Shown here: positions 17,179 to 26,660 of the stretch, one piece after another
Position numbering within the stretch: position 1 is the first letter of the stretch
How the letters are laid out: the number at the start of each line of letters is the position of its first letter
Source: Desulforudis sp.
GTDB lineage: Bacteria > Bacillota > Desulfotomaculia > Desulfotomaculales > Desulforudaceae
DNA: 41,607 nucleotides
NCBI GenBank assembly: GCA_019084485.1
Contig: JAHRFU010000120.1
Location: 1-41,607 of the forward strand
Reading direction: 5' to 3'
The notes under the pieces: generated by a model
What the model was told of the DNA's origin: nothing
Database searches by the model: none
The model's input: only the letters and a program-made list of their open reading frames with translations
Translations under genes and position numbers: made by a program

Positions 17179-18129
17179 TTATCTGCTTTCTCCCCCTTTC
17201 ACCGCCAGGCCGAGGGCCGGTGCATATCTGGGATCCGTCGCCCCAGTCATCAAGGGATGTCCGTCGAGCCACTCCGGCAGCACCCTGGAGACTGTGATTC
17301 CAATCTCTGCGGCAAGACCGGCACATAACCCATCCAGATCTTCCGCTGATAGCACAATCAATAGTTCAGGCTCAGGGCCCAGCCTGCACTTGCGGCACCA
17401 AAGCAAAGAGCGCCGAACGTCCTGGATTAGCAGCGAATGATCCGGCGAAGAGCCTTCGCCTTCGCTGTTCCAACCGACCAGTGTCCGCGCATAGGTCAGG
17501 CGGTCGCCATGAAATACCGCCAATTCGGCCGCGGTCTCATCAAGCATCAGCACCCCAAACGGCGGAAGAACGTTGGGTTTTGGCAGACCGAATATGAACC
17601 GCGAAAGGGCGACTGAACGTAATTCCACGGACACCAACGGTAGATCCGCTTCCTTAAAAGCCGCATAAAGAGCGAGCATTTCCGGTCGCGGCGTAAACGC
17701 CACTATGCATCGTTGTTGATTCCGGTCACCTGACGGTGAATCGTCACCTAGTCTAACGCTGCCAAACACCAGATCATCGATGCTTCCTGGAACTAAAAGC
17801 GGCAATTGGTGGGCTAACGCCGCTTCTGTTTCCCGGTCACTCATGGTAGGCAGGCTTGTCTGTCTGACGACCACCTTGCTGCTCTCTACTGCAGCGACCG
17901 CAGTGCAACGCCGAGAAAGCCCAAGGTCTGTGACGGCCCTACGGAGCGTCCGTCCGAGATCAAACGCCCCAGTGTCACTATGCTCCGAAGAAAACCGTTG
18001 GACGATCGGAGTCTCGTACCCTAGGACGGCACGGTACTTCAATACAGCGACCAGAATTTCACTGCACCATATGTCCACCCCGATAGTGATTCGCGGCGTA
18101 TTAATAATCGGTTTCAAGCCCCTTATCAA
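17179..18129 (-). CDS. pilM: PilM-like actin-fold pilus protein
   Basis: This 316-residue protein shows an actin/FtsA-type fold start (ITIGVDIWCSEILVAVLKY), AAVESSKVVVRQTSLP and a second phosphate-type loop (FGVLMLDETAAELAVFHGDRL), as in PilM, which forms a cytoplasmic ring with PilN below the pilus machine. The TTG start overlaps the previous stop by two bases and has GGAG nine bases upstream. Divergent from proteobacterial PilM. Confidence 0.75.
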   Translation of the reverse strand: MIRGLKPIINTPRITIGVDIWCSEILVAVLKYRAVLGYETPIVQRFSSEHSDTGAFDLGRTLRRAVTDLGLSRRCTAVAAVESSKVVVRQTSLPTMSDRETEAALAHQLPLLVPGSIDDLVFGSVRLGDDSPSGDRNQQRCIVAFTPRPEMLALYAAFKEADLPLVSVELRSVALSRFIFGLPKPNVLPPFGVLMLDETAAELAVFHGDRLTYARTLVGWNSEGEGSSPDHSLLIQDVRRSLLWCRKCRLGPEPELLIVLSAEDLDGLCAGLAAEIGITVSRVLPEWLDGHPLMTGATDPRYAPALGLAVKGGESR

Positions 18130-19058
18130 TACACGTTACTCCTGTCTTTCCAATGGATGACCTTCGTACCCCGAGTGAACACCTGTGGTGCCCGGTTTTG
18201 GCAATCGCCGTCCACCGTAACACTGCTATGCGGCTCAACAAAGAGTTTTTTGGCAATAAGGCCCCCGGTTAAGCTTGCTCCCTGCTTAAGGTGAACCTCG
18301 CCTCCGGCCACGATCAAGGCCCGTACCGTATTCCCCGGCCCGATCACCACATTCTCCGGGGTTACAATCACTGCACATCCGCCCTCAAGGCGGAAGTTAC
18401 TGTCGAAGGTTACCGTTTCGGATGCTATGAACACAGTGTTCTCCGGATAGACACCCCCACCGATCTGAAGGGCTCCGTCGAAGAAATGCAGCCCGTGCCG
18501 GGGCACGCCGGCAATGTACGTATCTTCCTCGGTCACCGTTTCAGCCCGGTGCCGTAGCCATCCCATAGACAGCACCGGTACACTTCCAATCCGGTAGGCG
18601 TCTAAAGGTATCGCACCGTCGTGGATCTCTGGTTCCTCTTCCAAGACAATTGTCCCTTCAAACTGGATCGGGGGATAGATGTTAGCTTTGAACGCTATGT
18701 TGCGGCTTGCATTCTTGTATGTTCCCCTGGATTCCAAATTGAGCTCAGTGGCCCCAGCAATCTCTTTCCGGTACCCCTCGACCCGTAGGGAACCCTCTGG
18801 TGTCACCCTGTTGATCAACACCTTCTTTGACAGTGGTACACTGGACATGGATGCCCAGTCCTGGTAAACGCCACCCAGGATCTCTTCAATCCCGTTTTCG
18901 GCCAGATAATAGGCATGTACGCGATCCGCATAGAAGCACGCAGCCTTCTTTTGGGAAACGGACAGGGCCACCACAGTCATTCCCAGCAGTGAAACGACAG
19001 CGACTGTGACCGCTACCACGAGTGCCAGCTGTCCCTGGGTTTCTCGCCAACTAATCAC
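18126..19058 (-). CDS. PilX/GspK-like pilus protein with a repeat-type C-terminus
   Basis: The product (about 310 residues from a GTG at 19058) begins with a polar start and a hydrophobic stretch, GQLALVVAVTVAVVSLLGMT, then RVHAYYLAENGIEEIL, which is typical of PilX minor pilus proteins. The C-terminal 120 residues have short turns such as NTVFIASETVTFDSNFRLEG and VVIGPGNTVRALIVAGGEVHLKQGASLTGGLIAKK, resembling the right-handed beta-helix of bactofilins. The start is uncertain: GTG 19064 is also possible and there is no clear ribosome site. It overlaps the previous gene by eight bases. Confidence 0.65.
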   Translation of the reverse strand: MISWRETQGQLALVVAVTVAVVSLLGMTVVALSVSQKKAACFYADRVHAYYLAENGIEEILGGVYQDWASMSSVPLSKKVLINRVTPEGSLRVEGYRKEIAGATELNLESRGTYKNASRNIAFKANIYPPIQFEGTIVLEEEPEIHDGAIPLDAYRIGSVPVLSMGWLRHRAETVTEEDTYIAGVPRHGLHFFDGALQIGGGVYPENTVFIASETVTFDSNFRLEGGCAVIVTPENVVIGPGNTVRALIVAGGEVHLKQGASLTGGLIAKKLFVEPHSSVTVDGDCQNRAPQVFTRGTKVIHWKDRSNVY

Positions 19059-19512
19059 CGACCGCACGCACCCAAACGGTCGTCTCCAGCCGGTCCGGTA
19101 CTGCCTTCGCACGACCGCCCTCCAGAGACAACCTCACAATTCCGCTTTCCAAATCACACTCTACGGTGAAACTGTCAATCCGGTTTACAACGGCATTGGA
19201 AACGAAGTTGGACATGCGCAAGAGTTGGGTTCCGGCGGGGTCATAATAGTACCTGATCTGCTTCCCGGATGAATCTTCAATCACGATTTCATTGGACTTA
19301 AAACTTCGTATCTTGCTAGCGGAACGAATCTCACGGGACATGCGTTCGGTACCCATCCGTAGGTTGTCCCGACTTTCCAAGGTGTCTCCCTGAATACGCC
19401 AGAACACGATCCCCTGCTGGAAAAGAGCAAAGACCGCACCTAGGATTAAACTGCCGACCAGACTTGCGACCAGGACCTCGATAAGGGTAAACCCCTGATT
19501 TGGTGTCCTCAC
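19051..19512 (-). CDS. Prepilin-type minor pilin, GspJ/PilW-like
   Basis: This 153-residue protein has a type III (class III) signal, NQG cut before FTLIEVLVASLVGSLILGAV, with the glutamate at +5, then a globular domain with RMSREIRSASKI (typical GspJ/PilW) and a late strand-rich part. It needs a prepilin peptidase, which is not in the window. It overlaps the previous gene by four bases. Confidence 0.85.
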   Translation of the reverse strand: MRTPNQGFTLIEVLVASLVGSLILGAVFALFQQGIVFWRIQGDTLESRDNLRMGTERMSREIRSASKIRSFKSNEIVIEDSSGKQIRYYYDPAGTQLLRMSNFVSNAVVNRIDSFTVECDLESGIVRLSLEGGRAKAVPDRLETTVWVRAVGD

Positions 19513-19889
19513 CTTCTAGACCTCCACGCCTGAAGTACACAGACCTCATTGAGGTCCATAGTCTGGTGACTGACCGTTATTGTAATCTGAACCAGGTGCT
19601 CACCGACTAGGTCTACATCAACCTTACGGGTGTAATCTTCAAACGGAGATTCAAAGGCTTCAATACTCACGCTGGTCAGGTTACGGTAGGGCATTCGCTT
19701 AAGCTTTTCCATTTCGCCCTGAGCCAGGCTGACCGCTGTCACCTGCTCCCATCCGGCAACGGAACTCCGGCTTCCTTTTTCAAACAGACCAAGCAGCGGT
19801 ATCAGTGCGATCAACAGGACCAGCGTAGCGATCAACACTTCCGGAAGAGTAAACCCGCATTCCTTACGTGGCACTGGGTTTCTCACCAC
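19509..19889 (-). CDS. Prepilin-type minor pilin, GspI/PilV-like
   Basis: This 126-residue protein has the cleavage site KECG before FTLPEVLIATLVLLIALIPLLGL with Glu at +5, and a short domain with SLAQGEMEKLKRMPY, the GspI/PilV pattern. It is a likely initiator-complex subunit of the pilus tip. Confidence 0.85.
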   Translation of the reverse strand: MVRNPVPRKECGFTLPEVLIATLVLLIALIPLLGLFEKGSRSSVAGWEQVTAVSLAQGEMEKLKRMPYRNLTSVSIEAFESPFEDYTRKVDVDLVGEHLVQITITVSHQTMDLNEVCVLQAWRSRR

Positions 19890-20365
19890 CTGTTTTCGGT
19901 TCGTACCCTCCCGGTCACCGGCTTTACAATAACCCTACTCTCCAGCCCGGTCACCGGGTCAAACAAAATAACTGTACCGCCTCCGGGTTTCGGTGCCACG
20001 CTGCCCCAGTTGAACCAAACCCGCTCCTGGCTGCTGCCGAAGACAGCCGCTGTAATCGTAAGGTTGCCGGGCAGGTGTACGGTGTTTAGGATCTTCGTAT
20101 TACACAGCAGGCTGTATCTTTCCCTGTAGAAATAAATTCGGTACTCGTCCCCGCTTTCGCTGTTCAGAGTCATTTCCTGCGCCATCCTGATGTCTGCAGC
20201 CAACAACCGGGCCGATGTGTCCAACTGGTAGCGACTCAGGCTTATTGCAAACTTCGGCAGGGTCAGCGCACTCAGAATTCCCAACAGCAGGATCATCACC
20301 AGCAGTTCCACCAAGGTAAACCCGGCATCTTGGCGTCGTCGAGATTGGAGTCTCATGACGGTCAC
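19883..20365 (-). CDS. Prepilin-type minor pilin, GspH/FimT-like
   Basis: This 160-residue protein has the site DAG before FTLVELLVMILLLGILSALTLP and then ARLLAADIRMAQEMTLNSESGDEYRI, a GspH/FimT hallmark. A second ATG three codons in is also a possible start. It overlaps the next gene by seven bases. Confidence 0.85.
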   Translation of the reverse strand: MTVMRLQSRRRQDAGFTLVELLVMILLLGILSALTLPKFAISLSRYQLDTSARLLAADIRMAQEMTLNSESGDEYRIYFYRERYSLLCNTKILNTVHLPGNLTITAAVFGSSQERVWFNWGSVAPKPGGGTVILFDPVTGLESRVIVKPVTGRVRTENRW

Positions 20366-20369
20366 GGAA

Positions 20370-20819
20370 CTACACGTCTGCCCGATGTGAATTACTTAGC
20401 TGGGTCCATCCTTCAACAATGGTCCCATAAGGACCCTCAAGAGGCCCCTTGGTTTCGGTTACGTACCAGGTACTGCCGGTGGAAGCTACCACAAACTTAT
20501 CTGCGTTGGCGCTGACATAATACCGGTAAGACTTCGCCCAAGGGTCTCGAACCCCGTCCGAGTTTTCTGTCCAGTTAATGCCGTAGTTCCCGAGTACCCC
20601 TTTTACTGCTGAGGCGGCCGGGAATCCCATCGCCGGATTCTCAACCTTGTATATCTCCAGTGCGGCCTTAATCGCTTTAAGATCGGCCTGTGCTACGGCG
20701 GCCCTTGCCTTCTCCGGCTGTTGAGCATATTTGGGGACCAGTATTGCGCCCAGGATTCCGATCATTAAGACCACTATGAGCAGTTCCACTAGCGTGAACC
20801 CAGCATCCCTCTTTAGCAC
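20370..20819 (-). CDS. Major prepilin, GspG/PilA-like
   Basis: This 149-residue protein has a short leader (MLKRDAG) before FTLVELLIVVLMIGILGAIL, then ARAAVAQADLKAIKAALEIYKVENPAMGFP and a C-terminal GVRDPWAKSYRYYV, resembling GspG and the major pilins of Clostridia. As the first pilin gene after pilC it is the best candidate for the main fibre subunit. GTG start with GGGGAGGG nine bases upstream. Confidence 0.85.
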   Translation of the reverse strand: MLKRDAGFTLVELLIVVLMIGILGAILVPKYAQQPEKARAAVAQADLKAIKAALEIYKVENPAMGFPAASAVKGVLGNYGINWTENSDGVRDPWAKSYRYYVSANADKFVVASTGSTWYVTETKGPLEGPYGTIVEGWTQLSNSHRADV

Positions 20820-20837
20820 GTGGACAAACCCTCCCCT

Positions 20838-22040
20838 CTAATAGATGCTCCAGATCATATCAAACATCGGTATCAGCACCGCAAACAGGATCAAGGCCAC
20901 CACCCCACTAACCCCTACCAGTAACGTGGGCTGAAGTATGGTGGTGATCCTGGCCACCTGCCGATCCGCTTCTTGATTCGCGTAGCAAGCTACACGGCCT
21001 AACAAAGAATCTAAGGCACCTGTTGCCTCACCCACCGCAAGCATCTCCGATACGATTCCGGGAATCAGCCGTTCCGTTTTAAAGGCATTCGCCAGTGGTC
21101 TCCCCTCACTGACTTCACTCCTTGCCCTGACCAGCACCGGGGTCAGTGCCTGGTTACCGGTCAAGCGTTCAACGATCTCCAAAGCGGAAATAATTGGTAC
21201 TCCACTAGCAATCAATCCGCTGAGCGTATCACAGATTCGGGAAACAGCACTGTGGAGAGCTAGACTGCCAATGACCGGAATGCGTAAAAACAGCCGGTCT
21301 AGGATGAGGCGTGACGGCTTGTGGTTCCAATAGGCTATGGTTACCGCGGTCAAGATGGTCGTCATTATCCCGATCAGCAACACTGTGTGTTGCTGAACAA
21401 ACAGACTGACCGCAAACACTGCCGCGGTGGAGGCCGGCACATCCGCATTCAAAGTGCTAAACATGTTGTGAAAGGTGGGCAGAACGAAGGTAAAGAGGGC
21501 AATTAGGACAGCAGCAGCGACGAAACTTACCAGCGTGGGGTAGGCTAGAGCCTGAAGAACCCTGGAGTTGATTTCGGCGTCCCGCTCGTAATGGCCAGCC
21601 AGCCTGTTGAGAGCAGTGACCAGTTGACCAGTGAACTCTCCAGCTTCAACGATACTGCTGAAGGGGCCGGAAAAGACTCTCGGGTGCGACGCAAAGGCTG
21701 CGGATAGACTCACCCCTTCGTCCAGTTGCACAAGTACTTCCTGCAGGGTTCGGCGCAGATCAGGTCTCGTCCCCTCACGAGCAAGGACTCTAATCGCACC
21801 CCTCGGCGACACTCCGGCCTGAACCAGAGCGGACATCTGGTGGCAGAAAGTGGCAAGTTCTAGAGCCGAGGTCCGGTTACGGAAACGGGTTTTCAGCGTC
21901 CGCCTTGGGCCGATATCAATAACCCATATCTGACGCCGAACGAGAAGTTCTACCGCTTCGCTCTTATTGCCAGCCGTTACAGTGCCGCGAACGGGTCCGC
22001 CATGCCAGCCCCGACCGCTGTACCGGTATACACATGCCAC
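20838..22040 (-). CDS. pilC: PilC/GspF inner-membrane platform protein
   Basis: This 400-residue protein has two T2SSF domains (about 65-190 and 270-390) and three membrane helices (about 168-190, 220-240 and 370-395). ELATFCHQMSALVQAGVSPRGAI and the C-terminal ILFAVLIPMFDMIWSIY are typical. It is the platform that PilB turns or pushes to add pilins. A 122-base gap separates it from pilB, without an evident terminator. Confidence 0.92.
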   Translation of the reverse strand: MACVYRYSGRGWHGGPVRGTVTAGNKSEAVELLVRRQIWVIDIGPRRTLKTRFRNRTSALELATFCHQMSALVQAGVSPRGAIRVLAREGTRPDLRRTLQEVLVQLDEGVSLSAAFASHPRVFSGPFSSIVEAGEFTGQLVTALNRLAGHYERDAEINSRVLQALAYPTLVSFVAAAVLIALFTFVLPTFHNMFSTLNADVPASTAAVFAVSLFVQQHTVLLIGIMTTILTAVTIAYWNHKPSRLILDRLFLRIPVIGSLALHSAVSRICDTLSGLIASGVPIISALEIVERLTGNQALTPVLVRARSEVSEGRPLANAFKTERLIPGIVSEMLAVGEATGALDSLLGRVACYANQEADRQVARITTILQPTLLVGVSGVVALILFAVLIPMFDMIWSIY

Positions 22041-22162
22041 TGGAATCCCCAGCCTTCAAATTACGTTTGGATCACTAATTTCTCCAAAGGTATCGGGGAA
22101 TTCCTGCCTGATTGTGTAAATTAATTCCACTAAGAATGTCGAAATAGCGGTAATCTCATCGT

Positions 22163-23848
22163 CTACACGTTGCTGTGCCGGATCCGCATCAACTCACTGA
22201 GAGTAGTGATACCTTGGGAGATCTTCGCAAATCCGTCGTCAACCAGCGAAACCATCCCGGCAGAACGGGCCGCACCATGGAGTGTGGCAAGAGGCACCTT
22301 TCGACAGACCAGATCTCGCAGAACGGAATTCACGACCAACAACTCCGCAACCGCCACCCTGCCCCGGTACCCCGAACCATCGCAATGGTCACAGCCTACT
22401 GCCCTGAATATCGGGTTTGAATCACTATAATGGGTACCCATGAAGAAGCGCTCTCTTGAGTCAGCTTCAGGCACATACGGCTCCCGGCAGTGCGGACATA
22501 CCACGCGCACCAGCCGTTGAGCCAGCACGGCTAAAACAGAAGAGGCTACCATAAACGGTTCGACCTCCATATCGGTAAGCCTGGTCAGCGCACCAGCCGC
22601 GTCATTGGTGTGCATTGTGCTAAATACCATGTGACCGGTAATCGCCGCCCTAGCGGCTATCTTTGCGGTCTCGACATCGCGTATTTCCCCGACCATGATC
22701 ACCTCTGGATCCTGTCTCAGGACGGAGCGCAGGCTCCGGGCAAAGTCCAAACCGACCTTGCGGCTAATCTGAATCTGATTAGCTCCCTTTAGGATGTATT
22801 CGACTGGATCCTCGATGGTAACAATGTTAACCCCCGGCGTGTTTAGCTCCTGAAGAATAGCATAGAGGGTAGTAGTTTTGCCACTACCTGTCGGTCCAGT
22901 CACCAGGAACATACCATACGGATCCCTGATCATCTCGCGCATCGTTTGTAGGCACGTTCCGCTCAGCCCCAGCTCATCGAGTCCCAGCAGCAGTCTGGAA
23001 CGATCCAGCAACCGAACCACCGCCTTTTCTCCATACACCGTCCTGATTGTGGAGACACGGAGATCCACCTCTCGTGACCCAACCTGTACCTGTACACGTC
23101 CGTCCTGAGGGAGGCGTTTCTCCGATATATCCAGTTCAGCCATAATCTTCAGACGCGCGATCAGGGGCGTACTCACTCCGACTGAGACATCCCTCACCGG
23201 CTGAAGTATTCCATCTATTCGAAAACGCACTCGAAGCCCATCTCGTCCAGGTTCGAGGTGGATATCGGTAGCATCGCGCTGCACCGCCTGGATGATTAGG
23301 GTCTGCATCAATCGCGCCACCGGTCCTTCTCCTACCACCGCTTCGACCGATTGGTAACGCCCACCCTTAGCATTCCCTCCGACTTCCTCATCGGGCCTGC
23401 AGCTCTCCACCAACCGATCCAGCAATGCACCTCCGAATAGCCTTTCAATGGCCCGGTCAACAAGCTCCCGCGGTACATAGAGCGGATTGATCCTCCTACA
23501 GCCGCTTGCCAGGCGTACATCATCTGCGGCGTCCACATTCAGCGGATCAGCCATCGCCAGTACCAGCTGCCCGCCTTCCATCAGAAGTGGAAAAACCTGA
23601 TGCCGACGCATCAGGTCCTCAGGGATAAGCTCAATTATTGCGGCATCAGGCGATAGCATGGGTAGAACCTCACTCAGAGTCTCATAAAACTCTACGAGGT
23701 CGGCGGTCGTTATCCAACCCTGCGCTACTAACACCTCCGGCAGCGGTTCTCCGTTTGATTTCGCGATCTCCGCCGCCTCTTCCAACTGACTGGGCTTGAT
23801 TACACCCGTTGACACCAGGAGATCGGCCAGTTTCCGCTCAATCTCCAT
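22163..23848 (-). CDS. pilB: PilB/GspE assembly ATPase
   Basis: This 561-residue protein has an N-terminal MshEN/GspE-N domain (about 1-140), then the ATPase with Walker A GPTGSGKTTT (near residue 320), Asp box VEYILKGANQIQ, Walker B LRQDPEVIMVGEIRD, His box STMHTNDAAGALTRL, and a four-cysteine zinc site (CPHC ... CDHC). It drives pilus extension. The start is 17 bases after the aroB stop, so aro and pil genes are likely on one message. No PilT retraction ATPase is seen here. Confidence 0.93.
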   Translation of the reverse strand: MEIERKLADLLVSTGVIKPSQLEEAAEIAKSNGEPLPEVLVAQGWITTADLVEFYETLSEVLPMLSPDAAIIELIPEDLMRRHQVFPLLMEGGQLVLAMADPLNVDAADDVRLASGCRRINPLYVPRELVDRAIERLFGGALLDRLVESCRPDEEVGGNAKGGRYQSVEAVVGEGPVARLMQTLIIQAVQRDATDIHLEPGRDGLRVRFRIDGILQPVRDVSVGVSTPLIARLKIMAELDISEKRLPQDGRVQVQVGSREVDLRVSTIRTVYGEKAVVRLLDRSRLLLGLDELGLSGTCLQTMREMIRDPYGMFLVTGPTGSGKTTTLYAILQELNTPGVNIVTIEDPVEYILKGANQIQISRKVGLDFARSLRSVLRQDPEVIMVGEIRDVETAKIAARAAITGHMVFSTMHTNDAAGALTRLTDMEVEPFMVASSVLAVLAQRLVRVVCPHCREPYVPEADSRERFFMGTHYSDSNPIFRAVGCDHCDGSGYRGRVAVAELLVVNSVLRDLVCRKVPLATLHGAARSAGMVSLVDDGFAKISQGITTLSELMRIRHSNV

Positions 23849-23865
23849 TCAAATCCCTCCCTCAC

Positions 23866-24948
23866 TTACAGCACCAGGTCCAATACTTCGGTCGGAGTGG
23901 CCGGATAGATGGAGGCCTGCCCAATGGCCCTCGGGACGATGAAGTTGATGCGCCCGCCCCGGGCCTTCTTGTCGTGGGCGATCGCCGCTTCCAAGCTCGA
24001 GCGCCCCAATTCTGCTGAAAGAGTGACCGGCAGTCCCGCCCGTTCGAGCAGGCTCTTTATTCTCTCGACATCCTGTGCGTCCAGATAGCCCAGTCTTTGC
24101 GCGGCCCTGGCCGACAGCACCATCCCCACCGCCACGGCCTCACCGTGCCGGAAGACCCCGTACCCGGTGAGAGACTCCAGAGCATGTCCCATGGTGTGGC
24201 CGTAGTTCAGAAGCTGCCGGACGCCCTTGGCGCTCTCGTTTTCGTCTTCCTCGACCACAGAGGCCTTGATCCGACAGCAGACCTCTACCAGGTGGCCTAG
24301 TGCCTGCTCATCCAGTCTGAGTATCGCCTCCAGGTTCTCCTCCAGCCAGGCGAAGAAGGATCCATCGCGGATTACCGCGCACTTGATCACTTCCGCCAAG
24401 CCGGCCGCAACTTCGCGTGGCGGCAGCGACTGTAGAGTGCTGATGTCAGCCAGCACCAGCCGGGGCTGGTGAAAGGCCCCGATCACATTCTTGCCGCGGG
24501 GATGGTTGACCCCCACCTTACCCCCCACGCTGGAATCCACCTGTGCCAGGAGGGTGGTGGGAACCTGGACGAAGGCGATACCGCGCATATAGGTCGCGGC
24601 CACAAAGCCGGAGATATCCCCAACCACTCCGCCGCCCAAGGCTACGACCGCCGATGAGCGGTCCAGTCCGGCCTCGAAGGCGTGGTCGTACAGGAATGCT
24701 ACCGTGTCCAGATTCTTCAGGCTTTCGCCGTCCGGGATCTTGACCCAGGCAAACCCCAGTCCGGCATCGATCAGGGACTGGGAAAACTGCTCGCGGTAGA
24801 TAGCAGATACTACCGGATTGCTGACCACCAGCAACCGCCCGGAGACAGCCTCAGCAATCCGGGCCCCGGCCTGGGCCAAGAGTCCCGGTCCGACAAGAAT
24901 CGGGTAAGACCGTTTACCCAACCCGACCGTCAACTGCCTCATCATCAA
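23866..24948 (-). CDS. aroB: 3-Dehydroquinate synthase
   Basis: This 360-residue protein has the AroB motifs: ALGGGVVGDISGFVAATYMRGI, PTTLLAQVDSSVGGKVGVNHP, KNVIGAFHQP, NYGHTMGHALE (metal-binding His) and the late HDKKARGGRINFIV. It turns DAHP into 3-dehydroquinate with NAD and a divalent metal. The ATGATG start overlaps the aroK stop. Confidence 0.97.
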   Translation of the reverse strand: MMMRQLTVGLGKRSYPILVGPGLLAQAGARIAEAVSGRLLVVSNPVVSAIYREQFSQSLIDAGLGFAWVKIPDGESLKNLDTVAFLYDHAFEAGLDRSSAVVALGGGVVGDISGFVAATYMRGIAFVQVPTTLLAQVDSSVGGKVGVNHPRGKNVIGAFHQPRLVLADISTLQSLPPREVAAGLAEVIKCAVIRDGSFFAWLEENLEAILRLDEQALGHLVEVCCRIKASVVEEDENESAKGVRQLLNYGHTMGHALESLTGYGVFRHGEAVAVGMVLSARAAQRLGYLDAQDVERIKSLLERAGLPVTLSAELGRSSLEAAIAHDKKARGGRINFIVPRAIGQASIYPATPTEVLDLVL

Positions 24949-25460
24949 ATGTATCCTCGCTCCCTCAGATAGTCCACAATCGCTCTGGCGTTTTGCTCGG
25001 GTGTGCCGAAGTTCGTATCCAGCGTAAACTCGGCCACATCGTAGGCTCCGGCGCGCTCACGGAGCAGTTCCTTAATCCGTTCCAGCTTGTTTCCCCCACG
25101 CAACAGCGGTCGGTTTCCCCGAAGGCCAACGCGCTGCAGGATCACTTCGGGATCGGCGGACAGCCCGATCAGGATGCCGGCTTCTCTAAGTCTATCCACG
25201 TTTTGAGGGTTGAGCACGATTCCGCCCCCGGTAGCGATCACAAGACCCTCCTGCCGGGCCAGTTTGGCGCACAGAATGCTCTCCTCGGAACGAAACCGCG
25301 CCTCTCCTTCTTCCGCGAAGAGCTGTCTGATCGACTTCCCGGTCGCACGTTCGATCTCGGCATCCGTATCCACAAAATCCCGTTTTAAGATGCGCGCCAG
25401 GCGGCGTCCGACCACCGTTTTACCCGTGCCCATAAACCCGATCAAGATAATGTTCTTCAA
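24945..25460 (-). CDS. aroK: Shikimate kinase
   Basis: This 171-residue protein has Walker A GFMGTGKT at residues 8-15, DTDAEIE, the substrate-binding [13 protein letters not shown] segment and a lid with [11 protein letters not shown]. It phosphorylates shikimate. Its ATG overlaps the aroC stop (ATGA) and its end overlaps aroB, indicating translational coupling. Confidence 0.96.
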   Translation of the reverse strand: MKNIILIGFMGTGKTVVGRRLARILKRDFVDTDAEIERATGKSIRQLFAEEGEARFRSEESILCAKLARQEGLVIATGGGIVLNPQNVDRLREAGILIGLSADPEVILQRVGLRGNRPLLRGGNKLERIKELLRERAGAYDVAEFTLDTNFGTPEQNARAIVDYLRERGYI

Positions 25461-26620
25461 TCTAGACCGCCCTTTAATGAAGCCCGGTAACGCTCCCAGT
25501 TCCCTTTAAGCTCAGCAAATGTATCCCCGCCGAACTTCTCAACGGCGGCTACAGCCAGTTCCCAGGATACTACCGCCTCCCCGATTACGCCGGCGGCCGG
25601 TACCGCACAGATGTCCGATCGCTCATAGGCCGCCTCAACGGCTTCCCGAGTGCTGATGTCCACGCTCCTGAGCGGTCGGCGCAGGGTCGGAATCGGCTTC
25701 ATCGCCGCTCTAATGATGAGCGGTTCACCGTTCGTCATCCCGCCCTCGAGACCGCCGGCCCGGTTTGATTCCCGGTAGTACCCCCGGTCTTCATCATAGA
25801 AAATCTCGTCCTGCACTTCCGAACCCGGACGGGACGCTCCCTGAAATCCAACACCGATCTCGACGCCCTTAATGGCCTGAATGCTCATCAGCGCCCCGGC
25901 CAGACGCCCGTCCAACTTACGGTCCCACTGAGCATAGCTACCCAGTCCCGGCGGCAGGTTAAATACCCGGATCTCAAAGACGCCGCCCAATGAATCTCCT
26001 ACGTCACTAATACGGTCAATGTGCTCCATCATTCTGTAGCTGGAGACCGGGTCAGGACACATTACGCTGGAAGTCTCGGCCCGCTCTTTAAGGACATCCG
26101 GCGGCAAATCCGGAATATCGGCTTCGACCTTACCAATCCGGCGCACGAAACCGATGACCTCAACGCCCATTTCAGCTAGGAGGCGGCGGCCCACGGCTCC
26201 GACCGCCACCCGGATCGCTGTTTCCCGGGCACTGGCCCGCTCCAGGACGTTACGTAGGTCACGGTGACCGTACTTCATCAACCCGGTTAAATCAGCGTGT
26301 CCCGGACGCGGACGGGTCACCACCCGGTCATCCAGGCGTGCCGACACACCGGGATCCATGGTCTCTTTCCAGTTCACCCAGTCCTTGTTCTCAATCTGCA
26401 GGCAGACCGGCGAGCCCAGGGTGACCCCTCCGCGCACGCCTGCCAGAAAGCGCACCCGGTCCTGCTCGATGCTCATTCGCTTTCCCCGGCCGTATCCGCC
26501 CTGACGACGGGCCAACTGCCGGTCTATGCAGTCCGCCTCCAGAGGCAGGCCCGCGGGTAGCCCTTCAATGATTGCCGTTAAGGCCGGACCGTGGGATTCA
26601 CCGGCCGAGAGATAGCGCAT
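25457..26620 (-). CDS. aroC: Chorismate synthase
   Basis: This 387-residue protein starts [22 protein letters not shown] and carries [61 protein letters not shown] and [16 protein letters not shown], all of the chorismate synthase family. It makes chorismate from EPSP using reduced FMN. A TTG one codon earlier (26623) fits the GAGGTGA ribosome site equally well. Confidence 0.97.
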   Translation of the reverse strand: MRYLSAGESHGPALTAIIEGLPAGLPLEADCIDRQLARRQGGYGRGKRMSIEQDRVRFLAGVRGGVTLGSPVCLQIENKDWVNWKETMDPGVSARLDDRVVTRPRPGHADLTGLMKYGHRDLRNVLERASARETAIRVAVGAVGRRLLAEMGVEVIGFVRRIGKVEADIPDLPPDVLKERAETSSVMCPDPVSSYRMMEHIDRISDVGDSLGGVFEIRVFNLPPGLGSYAQWDRKLDGRLAGALMSIQAIKGVEIGVGFQGASRPGSEVQDEIFYDEDRGYYRESNRAGGLEGGMTNGEPLIIRAAMKPIPTLRRPLRSVDISTREAVEAAYERSDICAVPAAGVIGEAVVSWELAVAAVEKFGGDTFAELKGNWERYRASLKGGLD

Positions 26621-26660
26621 CAAAACACTCTCACCTCATCCAAAACTTTATCTTTCAGTT

